64,000 nucleotides of DNA, taken from NCBI GenBank assembly GCA_907163375.1, contig CAJQUW010003226.1, forward strand, positions 248,001 through 312,000, given 5' to 3'. Positions 22,040 to 31,667 of the stretch are shown here, piece after piece; the first letter of the stretch is position 1; each line of letters starts with the position of its first letter. Source of the stretch: Prostheceraeus crozeri. Taxonomy: Eukaryota > Platyhelminthes > Polycladida > Euryleptidae. The notes under the pieces were generated by a model. The model was given only the letters and a program-made list of their open reading frames with translations, made no database searches and was not told the origin of the DNA. The position numbers were made by a program, and so were the translations under genes.

Positions 22040-22392
22040 TGAAACAATCATTTTTCAAAATTTTCCCTCGAAATTCAGATTTTGGAAGCGACATATTGAT
22101 AATATTTTCATTATTTCAGTATCTCCTCTAGATGACATACTCTCTCTTGCTAATTCAGTCAATGCCCACATTGTTTTTACTTTAGAAAATTCCATAAACA
22201 ATTCAATAAGTCTTCTGGACACTACGGTTTCTGCAATTGAACAAAACTCTTTTAAAACTTTTTTAAAGAAAAATTTTCTTTCCATTCAGTTGTAATATTG
22301 TATTGCCTAGCTCCTGATGCATGATTAGATGTAATAATTAATACATCGAAACCGGTAGCTACAGGAATTTGATTTTTAGTCCATATTATCTA
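22040..22392 (+). mobile_element. PLE remnant: RT C-terminal scrap joined to a hammerhead end
   Basis: From about 22,085 the reading RHIDNIFIISVSPLDD...FTLENSINNSISLLD matches the PLE RT catalytic box (Y-x-D-D-I-F) and the following F-T-L-E...FLD block, then stops near 22,295. The rest of the RT and the GIY-YIG domain are missing. The element end with a hammerhead-like fold follows at once. A (TA)n array flanks each side. Confidence 0.65.
22312..22366 (+). ncRNA. hammerhead-like ribozyme, A3-U8 variant
   Basis: Stem I has GC with GC next to the core, an internal loop (GAU/UAC), then UCCU with AGGA. The core is AUGAUUA, so position 3 is A and position 8 is U. Stem II is a perfect 6-bp GAUGUA with UACAUC. 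GAA is followed by the palindrome ACCGGU and cleavage would follow A22357. All other core bases (UGA, A9, G12, AA) are kept. Confidence 0.6.

Positions 22393-22485
<93 letters not shown>
22393..22485. repeat. (TA)n microsatellite
   Basis: About 90 bases of near-pure TA, starting about 27 bases 3' of the hammerhead-like motif at 22,312-22,366. Confidence 0.9.
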
Positions 22486-22488
<3 letters not shown>

Positions 22489-22494
22489 TCTCAA

Positions 22495-22770
22495 AGTGAG
22501 TCGCTATATATCTGTGGGGGCTATTTCAAAGCCATGCCATTTTACCAGCTACATCCCAATGTAAATCGCTTGGACAGAGAGTCCAAGGAAGCTATCTTTA
22601 TCCGTGCATTCCTTCCATCTCTAAATGCTTTTTGATGTCTGTGTATCATTTGCATCATTTTGATTTCTACATTATTTTATCTAAAATGTTTGTTGAATAA
22701 ATCAGTTTGCCTTGAAAAGCCGCCGCAGCGGCCGAATCGATCGGCAGTAGCAAACTTTGCTTTTGATTTT
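22495..22770 (+). mobile_element. PLE 3' end: GIY-YIG tail plus hammerhead-like end
   Basis: The reading KAMPFYQLHPNVNRLDRESK then EAIFIRAFLPSLNAF ends in a stop at 22,635 and is the usual C-terminus of a PLE endonuclease (E-A-I-F-I...P-S-L-N). About 75 bases later is a hammerhead-like fold (22,707-22,746): core UUGAAAA, stem II GCCGC-CGCA-GCGGC, and a stem III palindrome AUCGAU shared with the intact element at 31.7 kb. One A of the conserved GAAA is missing, so this copy is probably inactive. Confidence 0.6.
22707..22746 (+). ncRNA. hammerhead-like motif, U3-A8 variant, damaged
   Basis: Stem I UUGCC with GGCAG, core UUGAAAA, strong GC stem II, then GAAUCGAUC. The same palindrome is preceded by GAA plus A in the intact relative. 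Confidence 0.45.
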
Positions 22771-22889
22771 CTGGTGAGTCATACTTTTGCATTTTTATTT
22801 CCCATTTGTTTTTCTATTGTTTCATTATGAATAATGATATATAATTGCTTTATATCAATATCAGAGGCTGCATAGTACTCATGGTAAGC

Positions 22890-23535
22890 ATGAAGTAGGC
22901 TGAGTGTCGATTCAAAAATTGTCAGCTTATAGTGAAAGTCTTTATATCAAGTGATTCAGTTTTTGCGGAAATAACCCTCCCACGATCAAAAATATATTTG
23001 ACCAATTTCTAAAGAGCTAAAATTTTGCAAATTGTTCACTTGTTTCTATGCTAGTGATTTGGTGCATCAGACTTTCATATCTCTTGATAATGCCGAAATT
23101 TAGCTGATTATGAAGGAAATTTTATGAACCGAATTATAATGCAGGTCTTCATATAAAAGCTGAGATCTCATTTTGATTCTTGGCTGAAATTTCAAGTTAG
23201 TTCTAACTTAACAAATCTTGATGTTAACAAGTCCCAGTTTTTAGCTAGTAGACTGAATTCTACGGTCAATAATGATCACTGTTCAAAATTTAGTTATAAA
23301 TGGCTAGAATAATACTCTACGGAGTTAGAATAAAAACTATATTTTTGTGGAAATTCAATTTTCACATGCATGTGATTTTATGATTCACTGAATTTATGTT
23401 TCATTTTTCAATATGTTTCAATATTGTGGACTCATTAACATCTTTTAAGCTAGCTATGATGATTGTCTTTTTATGATATTTTAGTCATTCATATTTACGC
23501 TTAAGAAAATGCTCATTGTTAGCAAGGCTGAGCAT
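22890..23535 (+). repeat. diverged single-arm copy of the 8.7-9.7 kb inverted-repeat family
   Basis: Shares ordered phrases with the centre and right arm of that element: GTGTCGATTCAAAAA, GATTCAGTTTTTGCGG, GAAATTTCAAGTT, CATGTGATTTTATGATTCACT and a closing TTACGCTTAAGAA. About 165 bases near 23,195-23,360 have no counterpart. No coding capacity. Confidence 0.5.
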
Positions 23536-23814
23536 GGAAGTATTATTCACTTCCATCGGAGCTAATTTAATGGACGTTACCTCTCCAAGGTTGTCATGAT
23601 AAAGAGAACTTGTAAAATCCCATTCTTTCTTCTGTATTGCTATCATGATCAACTATTTCTGTATTAATGTCTCCAAAAATATAAGAATTTGCATATCTCA
23701 CTTGTGGTACTGTGCCACAACTCGCGTTCATTTCATAAAATCAAAACTGCATGCAGATTGGGGACTTAATTAATACTGAGTTAATTAACATTGCCATGAG
23801 TCTTAATAAATATT

Positions 23815-24180
23815 GAAAAACACGTGGTCATGCGATGTAGCCAAGTTTATCAACATTTCATAGCAGCGCATAACAAAGTGCCGACAATAATTGACGTGAC
23901 GCCGACCATCCTCTCAACCTGTTTCTACGACGCACACGATCGAAGAAGATTGGAGACCAATTGGATAAGCAAGTTACTCCCACAGATTAACGTGAAGGGT
24001 CAACATGTATATGTACTGTCTTACAAATGAAGATGTTTCGTTTGATTTTTTTTCACACTACGTAATGCATGTCTTTTAACACCTGACGAAGTTTGTGACG
24101 AAAATTTGTGTCAATACGTAAGTATTTGAGCCTTTTTCGTTTTTTCTTGTATTTTTCAATATATATATTTTTGCACAGTT
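23815..24180 (+). mobile_element. PLE 3' end scrap (endonuclease tail plus hammerhead-like motif)
   Basis: The 23,824-24,030 frame ends RRRLETNWISKLLPQIN, which resembles the R...E-x-x-W-I...L...P-x-x-x-N tail of PLE GIY-YIG domains. It is followed at 24,079-24,112 by ACAC, CUGACGA, a weak stem II, GAAAAUUU and GUGU. The minus frame at 24,053-24,274 overlaps this region with basic sequence I cannot place. Confidence 0.45.
24079..24112 (+). ncRNA. hammerhead-like motif, canonical core, weak stem II
   Basis: Stem I ACAC with GUGU, core CUGACGA, GAAA and the palindrome AAAUUU are present, but stem II (GU...AC) is only about two pairs. A sister motif with the same GAAAAUUU and stem I logic is at 58,469-58,510 (-). 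Confidence 0.35.
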
Positions 24181-24426
24181 CCTTTTGAAGCAATGTCTGT
24201 TTGTTCTTCGCTTCTGCAATTTCAATATCAATTATGGATACGCTCCGTTTTTTCATGTTTACGAAAAGCATCATTGTGTAAGCGAAAACGTATTTTGGTA
24301 AAATGTTGCTTTGTTTACAAGTGTTGTTAAACTGTAAGGTTCTTTCTAATTTTCTGAATAATTGTTTTCCTTCATGATCTAATACTTTGAAGGCGATGTT
24401 AGAATACCATTTGATTATATAAAATT

Positions 24427-24930
24427 AATTGCTTGACAACGTTTCGGACCTGAAAACTCGGTCCATTTTCAAGTGCAAATAAGTTATGAAAGTATTTAAA
24501 AATCGTAGGTTGCAACATATAAAAGTATCACTACTGTTAAATATCGCATAAATGTCTAGTTAATCCCATATCCCTCTTATTCATTGTGTGATTTCGTTCT
24601 TTGATTAGAATGGCTTCAGGGATCTGCAACTCATTGATATCCGAGAATTTTATCTAGCACAGACATAGAATCAATGATGTTTTTGAGTTTTGTGCGGTGT
24701 GTGGTAAGTGAGTGTTGTTTGATTGAGCCATTGTTCTCGTGTTGTTTGGATCTGACTGACAATTGGTGTGTCGTATAGCGGATATAGTGAGGTAGTGAGC
24801 ATTGCTACAAATGTTCTCGGGACATGAATATTAGTATACGACACGATCAGTTGATGTGATCTTGATTAAATGACAGTGTTAAGCCAGCAAGAAGACAGAA
24901 GACAGCAAAATGAATTAATGGCTTAACGTC
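24427..24930 (-). mobile_element. PLE 3' end (-): GIY-YIG domain plus hammerhead-like end
   Basis: Minus-strand reading from about 24,830 down gives RYIGYTTHQLSVRSKQHEN, NGSIKQHSLTTHRTK and EAILIKER, the C-terminal half of a GIY-YIG nuclease, with shifts. The element end with a U3-A8 hammerhead-like motif (24,429-24,478) follows. A second copy of this family, with better protein preservation, is at 58.6-59.3 kb (-). Confidence 0.65.
24429..24478 (-). ncRNA. hammerhead-like ribozyme, U3-A8 variant
   Basis: Core UUGAAAA, stem II GGACC with GGUCC plus an extra U, GAA then the palindrome ACGU. Stem I is short near the core (two pairs) with an internal loop and an outer UUGC with GCAA. Confidence 0.5.
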
Positions 24931-24941
24931 TCTGCTCCCCT

Positions 24942-24960
24942 ATATATATATATATATATA
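24942..24960. repeat. (TA)n at the 5' edge of the intact PLE
   Basis: About 19 bases of TA directly before the inverted terminal segment of the 25-31.8 kb element. Confidence 0.8.
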
Positions 24961-25005
24961 AAATAAAATGAAAGCCACTAGAATTGGTCTCAAATTATTA
25001 TAATC

Positions 25006-25043
25006 AGCCGATCGATTTCACCAGTAACTGGCTTGTCAAGGCT
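25006..25043 (-). ncRNA. hammerhead-like ribozyme, U3-A8 variant (inverted 5' unit)
   Basis: Exact reverse-complement copy of the motif at 31,660-31,697, carried by the inverted 5' unit of the PLE. Confidence 0.6.
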
Positions 25044-25159
25044 TAAAATGTGAAATCGATCGGCTGATTATAATAATTTGAGACCAATTCTAGTGGCTTT
25101 CATTTTCTTTCATTTACAACTTTTATCAAAACTTTTATCTTCTATCTATTTATTGGTAA

Positions 25160-25634
25160 ATGGTTAACACTAGAGGAGGTTCTCAATCAATTATGAATGA
25201 AGACATTAACAGCAAACTCGATACATTGACAAACAAGACGGAAATAGTTATTGCTATGATGCATGAAATGAATAATATGCTAATGAATACTTTAAAAAAG
25301 GAATGGTCAACTGAAATAACAAATCTTAAGAAGGATATAGATACAAATTTTAGAGATATAACCCTGGAAGTTAAACAAACATTACACCAAGGGATTCCTG
25401 AAGAGAAATGGTATAAAATGTTGAGTCAAAGGAAATTTAATTATTATGAATATATTCGAAGTGAAGGTATTGCCAAGATTTACGAGGAAGGATTAAGTAT
25501 GGATGTAAAAAAGATTCCTAAAAAGTTCTTCAAAAATTCTTCTGACCAATCAGAGGGTGTCAGACAACTGCAAAAGGAGATGATGATAAAGGAAGTGGAG
25601 TATGAAATAAAGAAGTTAAGAATGACCGCTTCCC
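25160..25634 (+). CDS. PLE ORF1, N-terminal part (coiled coil)
   Basis: About 158 codons starting at ATG 25,160. After a short MVNTRGG opening comes a long amphipathic helix (INSKLDTLTNKTEIVIAMMH through LMNTLKKEWSTEITNLKKDI) that looks like a coiled coil, then EEKWYKMLSQRKFNYYEY and a basic, charged region. Reading runs to the insertion site at 25,638, with no stop before it. Its role is unknown; an RNA-binding or packaging-like role as in LINE ORF1 proteins is only inference. A decayed homologue with LSQRKMAYWHQIRNANLAEQ sits at 60,553-60,750. Confidence 0.65.
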
Positions 25635-25638
25635 TGAA
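25635..25638. repeat. TGAA target duplication, left
   Basis: Four bases repeated at 29,180-29,183, flanking the CACACTTCACC ends. A 4-bp duplication is what Chapaev elements are known to make. Confidence 0.8.
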
Positions 25639-25995
25639 CACACTTCACCGGAAGGGGGTCTAAAACTTTAAAAATGTGACCCCTTATTGCAGGCTATTTT
25701 TGAGATCCTTAGGGTATACAGTTGCTCGTGTGATATGTCTCCGAAATCCTCTATGAGCTATTTTCGAAAAAATCATAGATATCGATATTGACCTGAAATG
25801 ATCATTTTTGCACTACTAAAAAAACAATTTTCACAAATGTGAAGCTAAATCAGTTGGCAGTGCAGTACCATCGTAGCACAATTTACTTAATTAAGCACTA
25901 TTATTGTTTTATCTGAATAAAGTAAGAATCTACAATGCCATAGATATCCATATGGCCCGAGGATTTCGAGAAATTGAATAGGCCTACTATTTATG
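25639..25995 (+). repeat. left 357-bp terminal inverted repeat of the Chapaev element
   Basis: Begins CACACTTCACCGGAAGGGGG and ends near TACTATTTATG. It contains a run of seven A also present as seven T in the right copy. Contains the TAGGCCTA motif near its inner end. Confidence 0.85.
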
Positions 25996-26306
25996 CAAAC
26001 TCTCTTTTCATTTGTAGTCTAACGCATGAAGCACAATGTTGAGCCACTGAGATTTGAAGAAGAATATAATTTGGAAAAGTCACATGCTCTGATGATGCAT
26101 GATTGCTAGGTACTACGTGCTATGGTAATTCCAATCTTTTATTCTTTCTGTAGAAATGTTGTCAGATATCAGTCTTTATCATCGTAAAGTTATGTCCATT
26201 TAAATTCAATGTCATTAAGCAGCATAATGTTTAATGTGTTCATGGACTCCTAGATATCCATGTGGTGTTGTATCGATTTTCGTGTAAAATTAGCTCATAG
26301 ATAGCG

Positions 26307-28418
26307 TTGCATGATTTTGATTATTCACGACTTATATCATATAACATAACGTGTATATTCAGATGCTACGTACGCACGATGTCGCACAGTCAACTGGCGT
26401 TGAGTCATCAACAAAATAGAAAAAAAGTTTGTGCTGTTTGTTTTGGCAAAGCAAGGTATGACGTAACGAATGTTATAGAAGAAAGAATTATAAGATATTT
26501 TCAAGAGTATTACGATGCTATCGATTCAAGATTTCCTCATGGAATTTGCAGCAAGTGCCGAAATGATTTATTGAACATCAGTTGTGGCAAGGAAGCTACT
26601 GATATTCTGCCAGAGCCTTATGACTATATGGACATTTCACCCATACTGACTTCGACAAGATTGAATCCAATTCCGATGTGCAACTGTGAATTATGTGACA
26701 TTGCTCGCACTTCTGGAAATCTGAGATTATCACAATACAAGAAAGGTCGCCCATCAATCAAAGAGAAAGTTTCTAGTGCTCCTATCACCATATGCAACGA
26801 ATGCAAATCGGAATTCGGAAAAGGAATTTCCCATAAATGCAATACAAAAACATTGAGAAGTAACATCATTGAGATGATAAATTCAACTGGTAAAAATGCC
26901 CAGGAAGTGATCGCAGCTGGCATTGTTAAGGATTTTGCGAGCACCAGTGACTCCTACGAATTGTATTCTGGTGGGCCAAAGCGTCTCAAAGTTTATTTGA
27001 AATCTCCAACGACCCCTTCACCCCAATTCAGTCTAACTGACATTTCCAAGCTACAAAATGCGACATCATCGTCGAATAATGAAATTCGACGCAAATTTGT
27101 GCCTTTTGTTAGAAGTGTTCTTGGTCGCACCTCAGTGGAGTCGAATATTGGCCCAAAGCTTCGAGATAGGGATAGTGATTGCGCCGGCTACTTCGATTGC
27201 ATCTCATGTGATTTTGAGTGCACTGTAACCGGGAGTGGTGATGAATATATGCCAAGTCATCTAGTTTATTGCACCAACATCGAAGATCTCGTCACCTTCT
27301 TTTGTGAAAAAAGGCAAGTTGATATAAGCGCAGTAACAATAAAAATGGGAATCGACAGTGGTGGAAATTGCCTGAAGTTTTGCCTGAATATCATCTCTAA
27401 GGATCCAAAGGAGAATGCGAAAAAATTGATCAATAGAGTAATGCTTGACACAAGTGTTAAAAAACTTGTGATTGTTGCCGTTGCATACAACGTGAAGGAG
27501 ACGTACGCAAATATTCGTCTTATTCTCGATAAGTTGCAAGTAGATCAAGTAGACTTCTACTACGTTTGCGCCGTTGACCTGAAGATGGCAAACATTTTGT
27601 GTGGACTGCAATCCCACTCATGCAGCTTTCCTTGTGTTTATTGTGAGTGTCCAAAATCAGAATTTTCTGATCTGACGAAATTTAAGACTTATCACATGAG
27701 GACGATCGGCCGTGTCAAGCAACTGGCCGAGGAATTTTCTAAAACCAGAAGGTTGTATAATGACAAAGCATCTGCCAAAGATTTCAAGAGCTGCGTGTAC
27801 GATCCAATGATTCAAGGAGAGGACAGTGATATGTTAATCCAGACAGTCCCTCCCCCGGAGCTCCACCTCTTACTCCGAGTAGTGAACAAAATCTTCAAAG
27901 AATTGCAGTCTGCAGCTCCCAACATCGCAGGTGAATGGCTGGAAAAGATCGGGATCGTTCAGCCAAAAATTCACGGTGGTGAGTTTACTGGCAACATGTG
28001 CCGCAGACTGTTGAAACGTGTTGATAGTCTGAGAGATGTTGGACATAGTTCTCCACAACACACATCGTTGATTGACCAGTTCGCAAAATTGCTTTCTGCG
28101 TTCGATGTTGTTGTCAATCAATGTTTCGGTAAAATTCTTTACCCAGATTTTGAAGAATCTATCAAAAACTTTCAGAACGCATACTTACAGACTGGAATAA
28201 ACGTGACTACAGCAGTTCACATAGTGTTCGTACACTTGGTTCAATTTTGCAAGCTTAAGAAGTGCAGTTTGGCACATTTTAGCGAACAAGCGTCAGAAGC
28301 TGTGCACTCCGATTTTGATCGATTGTGGCTATCGTGTGGAAAAGTTGGCTATAATCATGACAAATTCAAAACTCGTCTCTTGGACTGTGTAATAAGGTAT
28401 AATTCACGGCACCAGTAA
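26307..28418 (+). CDS. Chapaev transposase with N-terminal RAG1-like zinc region and RAG1-like DDE core
   Basis: 703 codons without stop; the likely start is Met25 (26,379, MSHSQLALSHQQNRKK), because the preceding 24 residues look non-conserved. Zinc pairs follow the RAG1 N-terminal plan: CAVC (42-45), CSKC (81-84), CNCELCDIAR (125-134, like the CDICNTAR box of RAG1), CNEC...HKC (163-178). The catalytic core: D350 in MGIDSGGNCLKFCL, D424 in CAVDLKMANILCGL, CVYC at 443-446, HIVFVH at 638-643, E664 in FSEQASEAVHSDF. D424 to C443 is 19 residues, as D708 to C727 in RAG1; the two His are five apart, as H937 and H942; His to Glu is 21 against 20. It would cut and rejoin element ends in the nucleus. 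It could still be inactive; only an assay would tell. Confidence 0.85.
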   Translation: MHDFDYSRLISYNITCIFRCYVRTMSHSQLALSHQQNRKKVCAVCFGKARYDVTNVIEERIIRYFQEYYDAIDSRFPHGICSKCRNDLLNISCGKEATDILPEPYDYMDISPILTSTRLNPIPMCNCELCDIARTSGNLRLSQYKKGRPSIKEKVSSAPITICNECKSEFGKGISHKCNTKTLRSNIIEMINSTGKNAQEVIAAGIVKDFASTSDSYELYSGGPKRLKVYLKSPTTPSPQFSLTDISKLQNATSSSNNEIRRKFVPFVRSVLGRTSVESNIGPKLRDRDSDCAGYFDCISCDFECTVTGSGDEYMPSHLVYCTNIEDLVTFFCEKRQVDISAVTIKMGIDSGGNCLKFCLNIISKDPKENAKKLINRVMLDTSVKKLVIVAVAYNVKETYANIRLILDKLQVDQVDFYYVCAVDLKMANILCGLQSHSCSFPCVYCECPKSEFSDLTKFKTYHMRTIGRVKQLAEEFSKTRRLYNDKASAKDFKSCVYDPMIQGEDSDMLIQTVPPPELHLLLRVVNKIFKELQSAAPNIAGEWLEKIGIVQPKIHGGEFTGNMCRRLLKRVDSLRDVGHSSPQHTSLIDQFAKLLSAFDVVVNQCFGKILYPDFEESIKNFQNAYLQTGINVTTAVHIVFVHLVQFCKLKKCSLAHFSEQASEAVHSDFDRLWLSCGKVGYNHDKFKTRLLDCVIRYNSRHQ

Positions 28419-28822
28419 ATTTTCACAAATCATAACTCGAGTGTTCATTGTTTAAGTTAGTGTCTCAACCATTTGTAATTTTCTGATTGTCATTTTACGG
28501 TAGGTGATGGATATTACAATTTATGTCCTTTTTTCTGTTGTCAAATGGCCTTATAGAATAGATGGATATAGGTACTCGTACATATAGCATGCATGAAAAT
28601 AATGATTTTTGTACTATTAGATAAATGAATGCAGTCAACATTTGTTTTGTATCTAATTGTCATGGTCGAGTATTTTCTTTATTTCATATCATAGAAACGA
28701 TATGGACACGTATCTGCAGTATTGATTCGGGAAATAGGATCAAGGATGATATAAATTACACTACACTTTATATAAATTTCCGTAAACCAACTACATGACG
28801 GTACTTGTGTAATCATGTTCTA

Positions 28823-29179
28823 CATAAATAGTAGGCCTATTCAATTTCTCGAAATCCTCGGGCCATATGGATATCTATGGCATTGTAGATTCTTACTTTA
28901 TTCAGATAAAACAATAATAGTGCTTAATTAAGTAAATTGTGCTACGATGGTACTGCACTGCCAACTGATTTAGCTTCACATTTGTGAAAATTGTTTTTTT
29001 AGTAGTGCAAAAATGATCATTTCAGGTCAATATCGATATCTATGATTTTTTCGAAAATAGCTCATAGAGGATTTCGGAGACATATCACACGAGCAACTGT
29101 ATACCCTAAGGATCTCAAAAATAGCCTGCAATAAGGGGTCACATTTTTAAAGTTTTAGACCCCCTTCCGGTGAAGTGTG
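28823..29179 (-). repeat. right 357-bp terminal inverted repeat of the Chapaev element
   Basis: Reverse complement of 25,639-25,995 without length difference; ends GGTGAAGTGTG, followed by the TGAA duplication. Confidence 0.85.
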
Positions 29180-29183
29180 TGAA

Positions 29184-29718
29184 ATTAGATTACGCCGTAC
29201 GAATAGACAAAGAAATGGTTGCACTTATCCATCAAAATTATAAGACGCTAGAATCTCGAGAACAGATCTCTAAGTGGGAACAGGCTGTGCAAAAAGAACT
29301 TTCCCTAAGTGAGTTGGTATGGGAGAAAAAGAGCTCATTTTTCAAATCAGATATTCATCTAATTTCAATAGACAGTCTTTATAAAAGTAATAGATTTGAT
29401 AGTAATGGGCCTAATGTAAGAAGCCCTCAGAGGATACAAAGATATAATTATCAGAATAGACCCCGACAATACAATAGGAATATTCAGAATTTTAATGATA
29501 CATCAAATTTTAGAAACAGAAATTTCAGACAATTTGATGCTAATTACAATAGAAATAGAGGTAGAAATTTTAACAGGAGCTATAATAGAAATTATCGTGA
29601 TTATTATGATAGGAATAGGAATTATAATCGCACAAATTTTAATAGAAGTAATTTTGATAATTTTGATGAAAATCTGATTAATGATAATAATATGGACAAT
29701 GGTTCTTTTTTAGAATAA
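29184..29718 (+). CDS. PLE ORF1, C-terminal part (Asn/Arg-rich)
   Basis: About 178 codons. It starts with LDYAVRIDKEMVALIHQNYK and a charged stretch, then from about 29,400 becomes strongly biased: NYQNRPRQYNRNIQNF, FRNRNFRQFDANYNRNRGR, FNRSYNRNYRDYYDRNRN. This Asn/Arg/Tyr low-complexity tail looks like an RNA-binding or condensate-type tail, which is inference. It ends at TAA 29,716 in an overlap with the RT frame. A similar Asn-rich remnant occurs at about 61,250-61,500 in the decayed relative. Confidence 0.65.
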
Positions 29719-29722
29719 AAGG

Positions 29723-31667
29723 TGTTCTTATTTATAATCTTTCGTCGACTACTTTAGATAATAACTCTAAGAAACTACTTTCAAAAGGAAATAAATTCTG
29801 TCCGACTCCAAATAGTAATATAGAAGAATTAAAGACAGATACATCAGAATTCTGTAGGAAGCTAAGACTTTATGACTATTTCAAGAATGCTAGCGATGAG
29901 TTAACGTCTTTAGCATTGAACTATGATAAATCAAACTATGTTCCGCCAAAAGGTAACAATTTCATGTTAGATAATGTTGTTAACGTCATAGAAAAAGAGA
30001 GCTCGATTATCCTTAGTAAGAATTACAATGAAAGTAAACCTACATTTAATATAACCAAAGAGGAGAAAAATGCTTTGAATATGCTACGCAATAATGACAA
30101 TTTGCATTTTACAACTGCAGACAAAGGTGGGGCGATGGTAATTCTGAATTATTCCTTCTATCGAAATCGCATTTTGAATGAACATTTAAATGATGTCAAT
30201 ACTTATATGAAAATTGATAATTATTCATGTGACTCTACTTTTCACAAAATAGTCTCTTTCGTTCATGAGTTTAGATCGTGCTTAACTAGAAAAGAATTCG
30301 ACTACTTAGTAAAGTTTAGATCACTCACTCCATACATGTACGGCCTTCCAAAATTGCGCAAGCATAACAATCACTTTGTTAACATTGAAATTGATGAATT
30401 CAATAGTATCCAAAGTAACCCTCCAGAATTTCTAAAATTCCGCCCGATAATATCTAGCCGCCGTGCACCTTCATCTCGCTTAAGTAACATATTGGATGAG
30501 TTGTTAAAACCCTTTGTAGTAGAACTGGCAAGTTTCTGTAAGGACACCTTCCATTTTATTGAAAAATTGCCTTCCGAAGTTAATAATGGAACTTTATTGG
30601 TCAGTTTTGATGTCGTGTCACTTTATACGAATATACCCCATGAACTGGGTCTTAATGCTATTGAATTTTGGCTGAATAAATCAACAAATCTAATTCCACA
30701 AAGATTCAATAAAGAATTCATAATGAGAGGTATTGAGCTGGTACTCAAAAATAACTATTTTTCATTTGAGGATACCCATTACTTGCAGATATCTGGTACG
30801 GCTATGGGCACCAAGATGGCCCCATCTTATGCGACACTGGTAATGGGCTACCTAGAACATTTAATGTATGATCAGGTCGAGATAAATTTTCCTAACTTTC
30901 ATGATTTGATAATTGCTTCATGGACCAGATACCTAGACGACTGCTGGGTAATATGGGAAGAACGTTATGGTGATTTAAATCTATTTCATACAATATTACA
31001 AAGTTTGCATCCTTCCATCAAATTTACATGTGAGAAAAGCCATGAATCACTTAACTTCCTTGATGTGCTGATTTACAAAAGTGACGATAATAAATTAAAT
31101 ACAGATATTTACAGAAAACCTACTGATACTATGTCATATGTGCCTTTTAATTCAGCTCATCCAAAGCATGTTCTTAAAAACATCCCGTACAACCTAGCTT
31201 TCAGACTAAAAAGGATTGTCTCAAATGATCAAAAAAGAAAATTAAGATATCAGGAACTCAAACATCATTTAACGAAATTACACTACCCAGTTCCATTGAT
31301 AGAGAATGCAATACACAGAGCTGAAACAACTCAACAAACGCAAGTGAATTCGGACCAACATGAACCAAGAAACATGAAACTGATACCTTTTGTTCATTCC
31401 TTTAATAAGAATAACCCTGACATTTTCAAGAATCTCATTCGACCTATTGCAAATTATATTTATATCGATGACTATTTCAAGACTTGCTGCATAAAAGCAT
31501 CATACAGACAACCGAAAGGTTTGATTTCCATCTTGCGTAATAACAATCGTAAAACATTATCGGGTATAACAAAATGTGGTGATAAAAGATGCAAAACATG
31601 TAACGTACTCATAACCGGAAAATTAATTGAATTTGCTCGAGTTGGAAAATCACATTTTAAGCCTTGA
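29723..31667 (+). CDS. PLE reverse transcriptase, no GIY-YIG domain
   Basis: The frame is open from the ORF1 stop region with no ATG near its beginning (GNKFCPTPNSN near 29,790), so translation may need frameshifting or reinitiation. PLE RT blocks: FTTADKGGAMVIL, PYMYGLPKLRKH, FRPIISSRRAPSSRLS, SFDVVSLYTNIPHELG, SGTAMGTKMAPSYATLVMG, SWTRYLDDCWVIW (catalytic Asp pair), LNFLDVLIYK, and a C-terminal Cys block GDKRCKTCNVL. EN-bearing PLEs continue into GIY-YIG here; this one stops 15 residues later at UGA 31,665-31,667, which is also the UGA of the ribozyme core. It therefore lacks an endonuclease. Confidence 0.85.

Larger units (their letters stand above)
25639..29179 (+). mobile_element. Chapaev-type DNA transposon with RAG1-N-like domain, looks complete
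   Basis: A 3,541-bp element within ORF1 of the PLE. The ends are CACACTTCACCGG... and its reverse complement, with TGAA duplicated outside. The inverted repeats are 357 bp each (25,639-25,995 and 28,823-29,179), equal in length and apparently identical where compared. One intact 703-codon gene lies between them. CAC-type ends, the 4-bp duplication and the protein place it in the Chapaev branch of the CMC group, specifically the N-RAG-bearing type reported from Aplysia, sea urchin and cnidarians. All parts needed for movement seem present. Confidence 0.85.

Noticed and set aside
21667-22131. 154-codon plus frame with Cys/His as a zinc-finger gene
   Set aside because: Cys and His spacing fits no family and the frame ends by running through (TA)n into a PLE scrap.
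27261-27617. Antisense frames within the Chapaev transposase
   Set aside because: Shadows of the real gene; no motifs.
26307-28418. Host RAG1 gene or a ProtoRAG/Transib element
   Set aside because: The ORF is enclosed by 357-bp inverted repeats with a 4-bp duplication inside a PLE, there is no RAG2-like partner, and Transib makes 5-bp duplications with different ends. Chapaev fits better.
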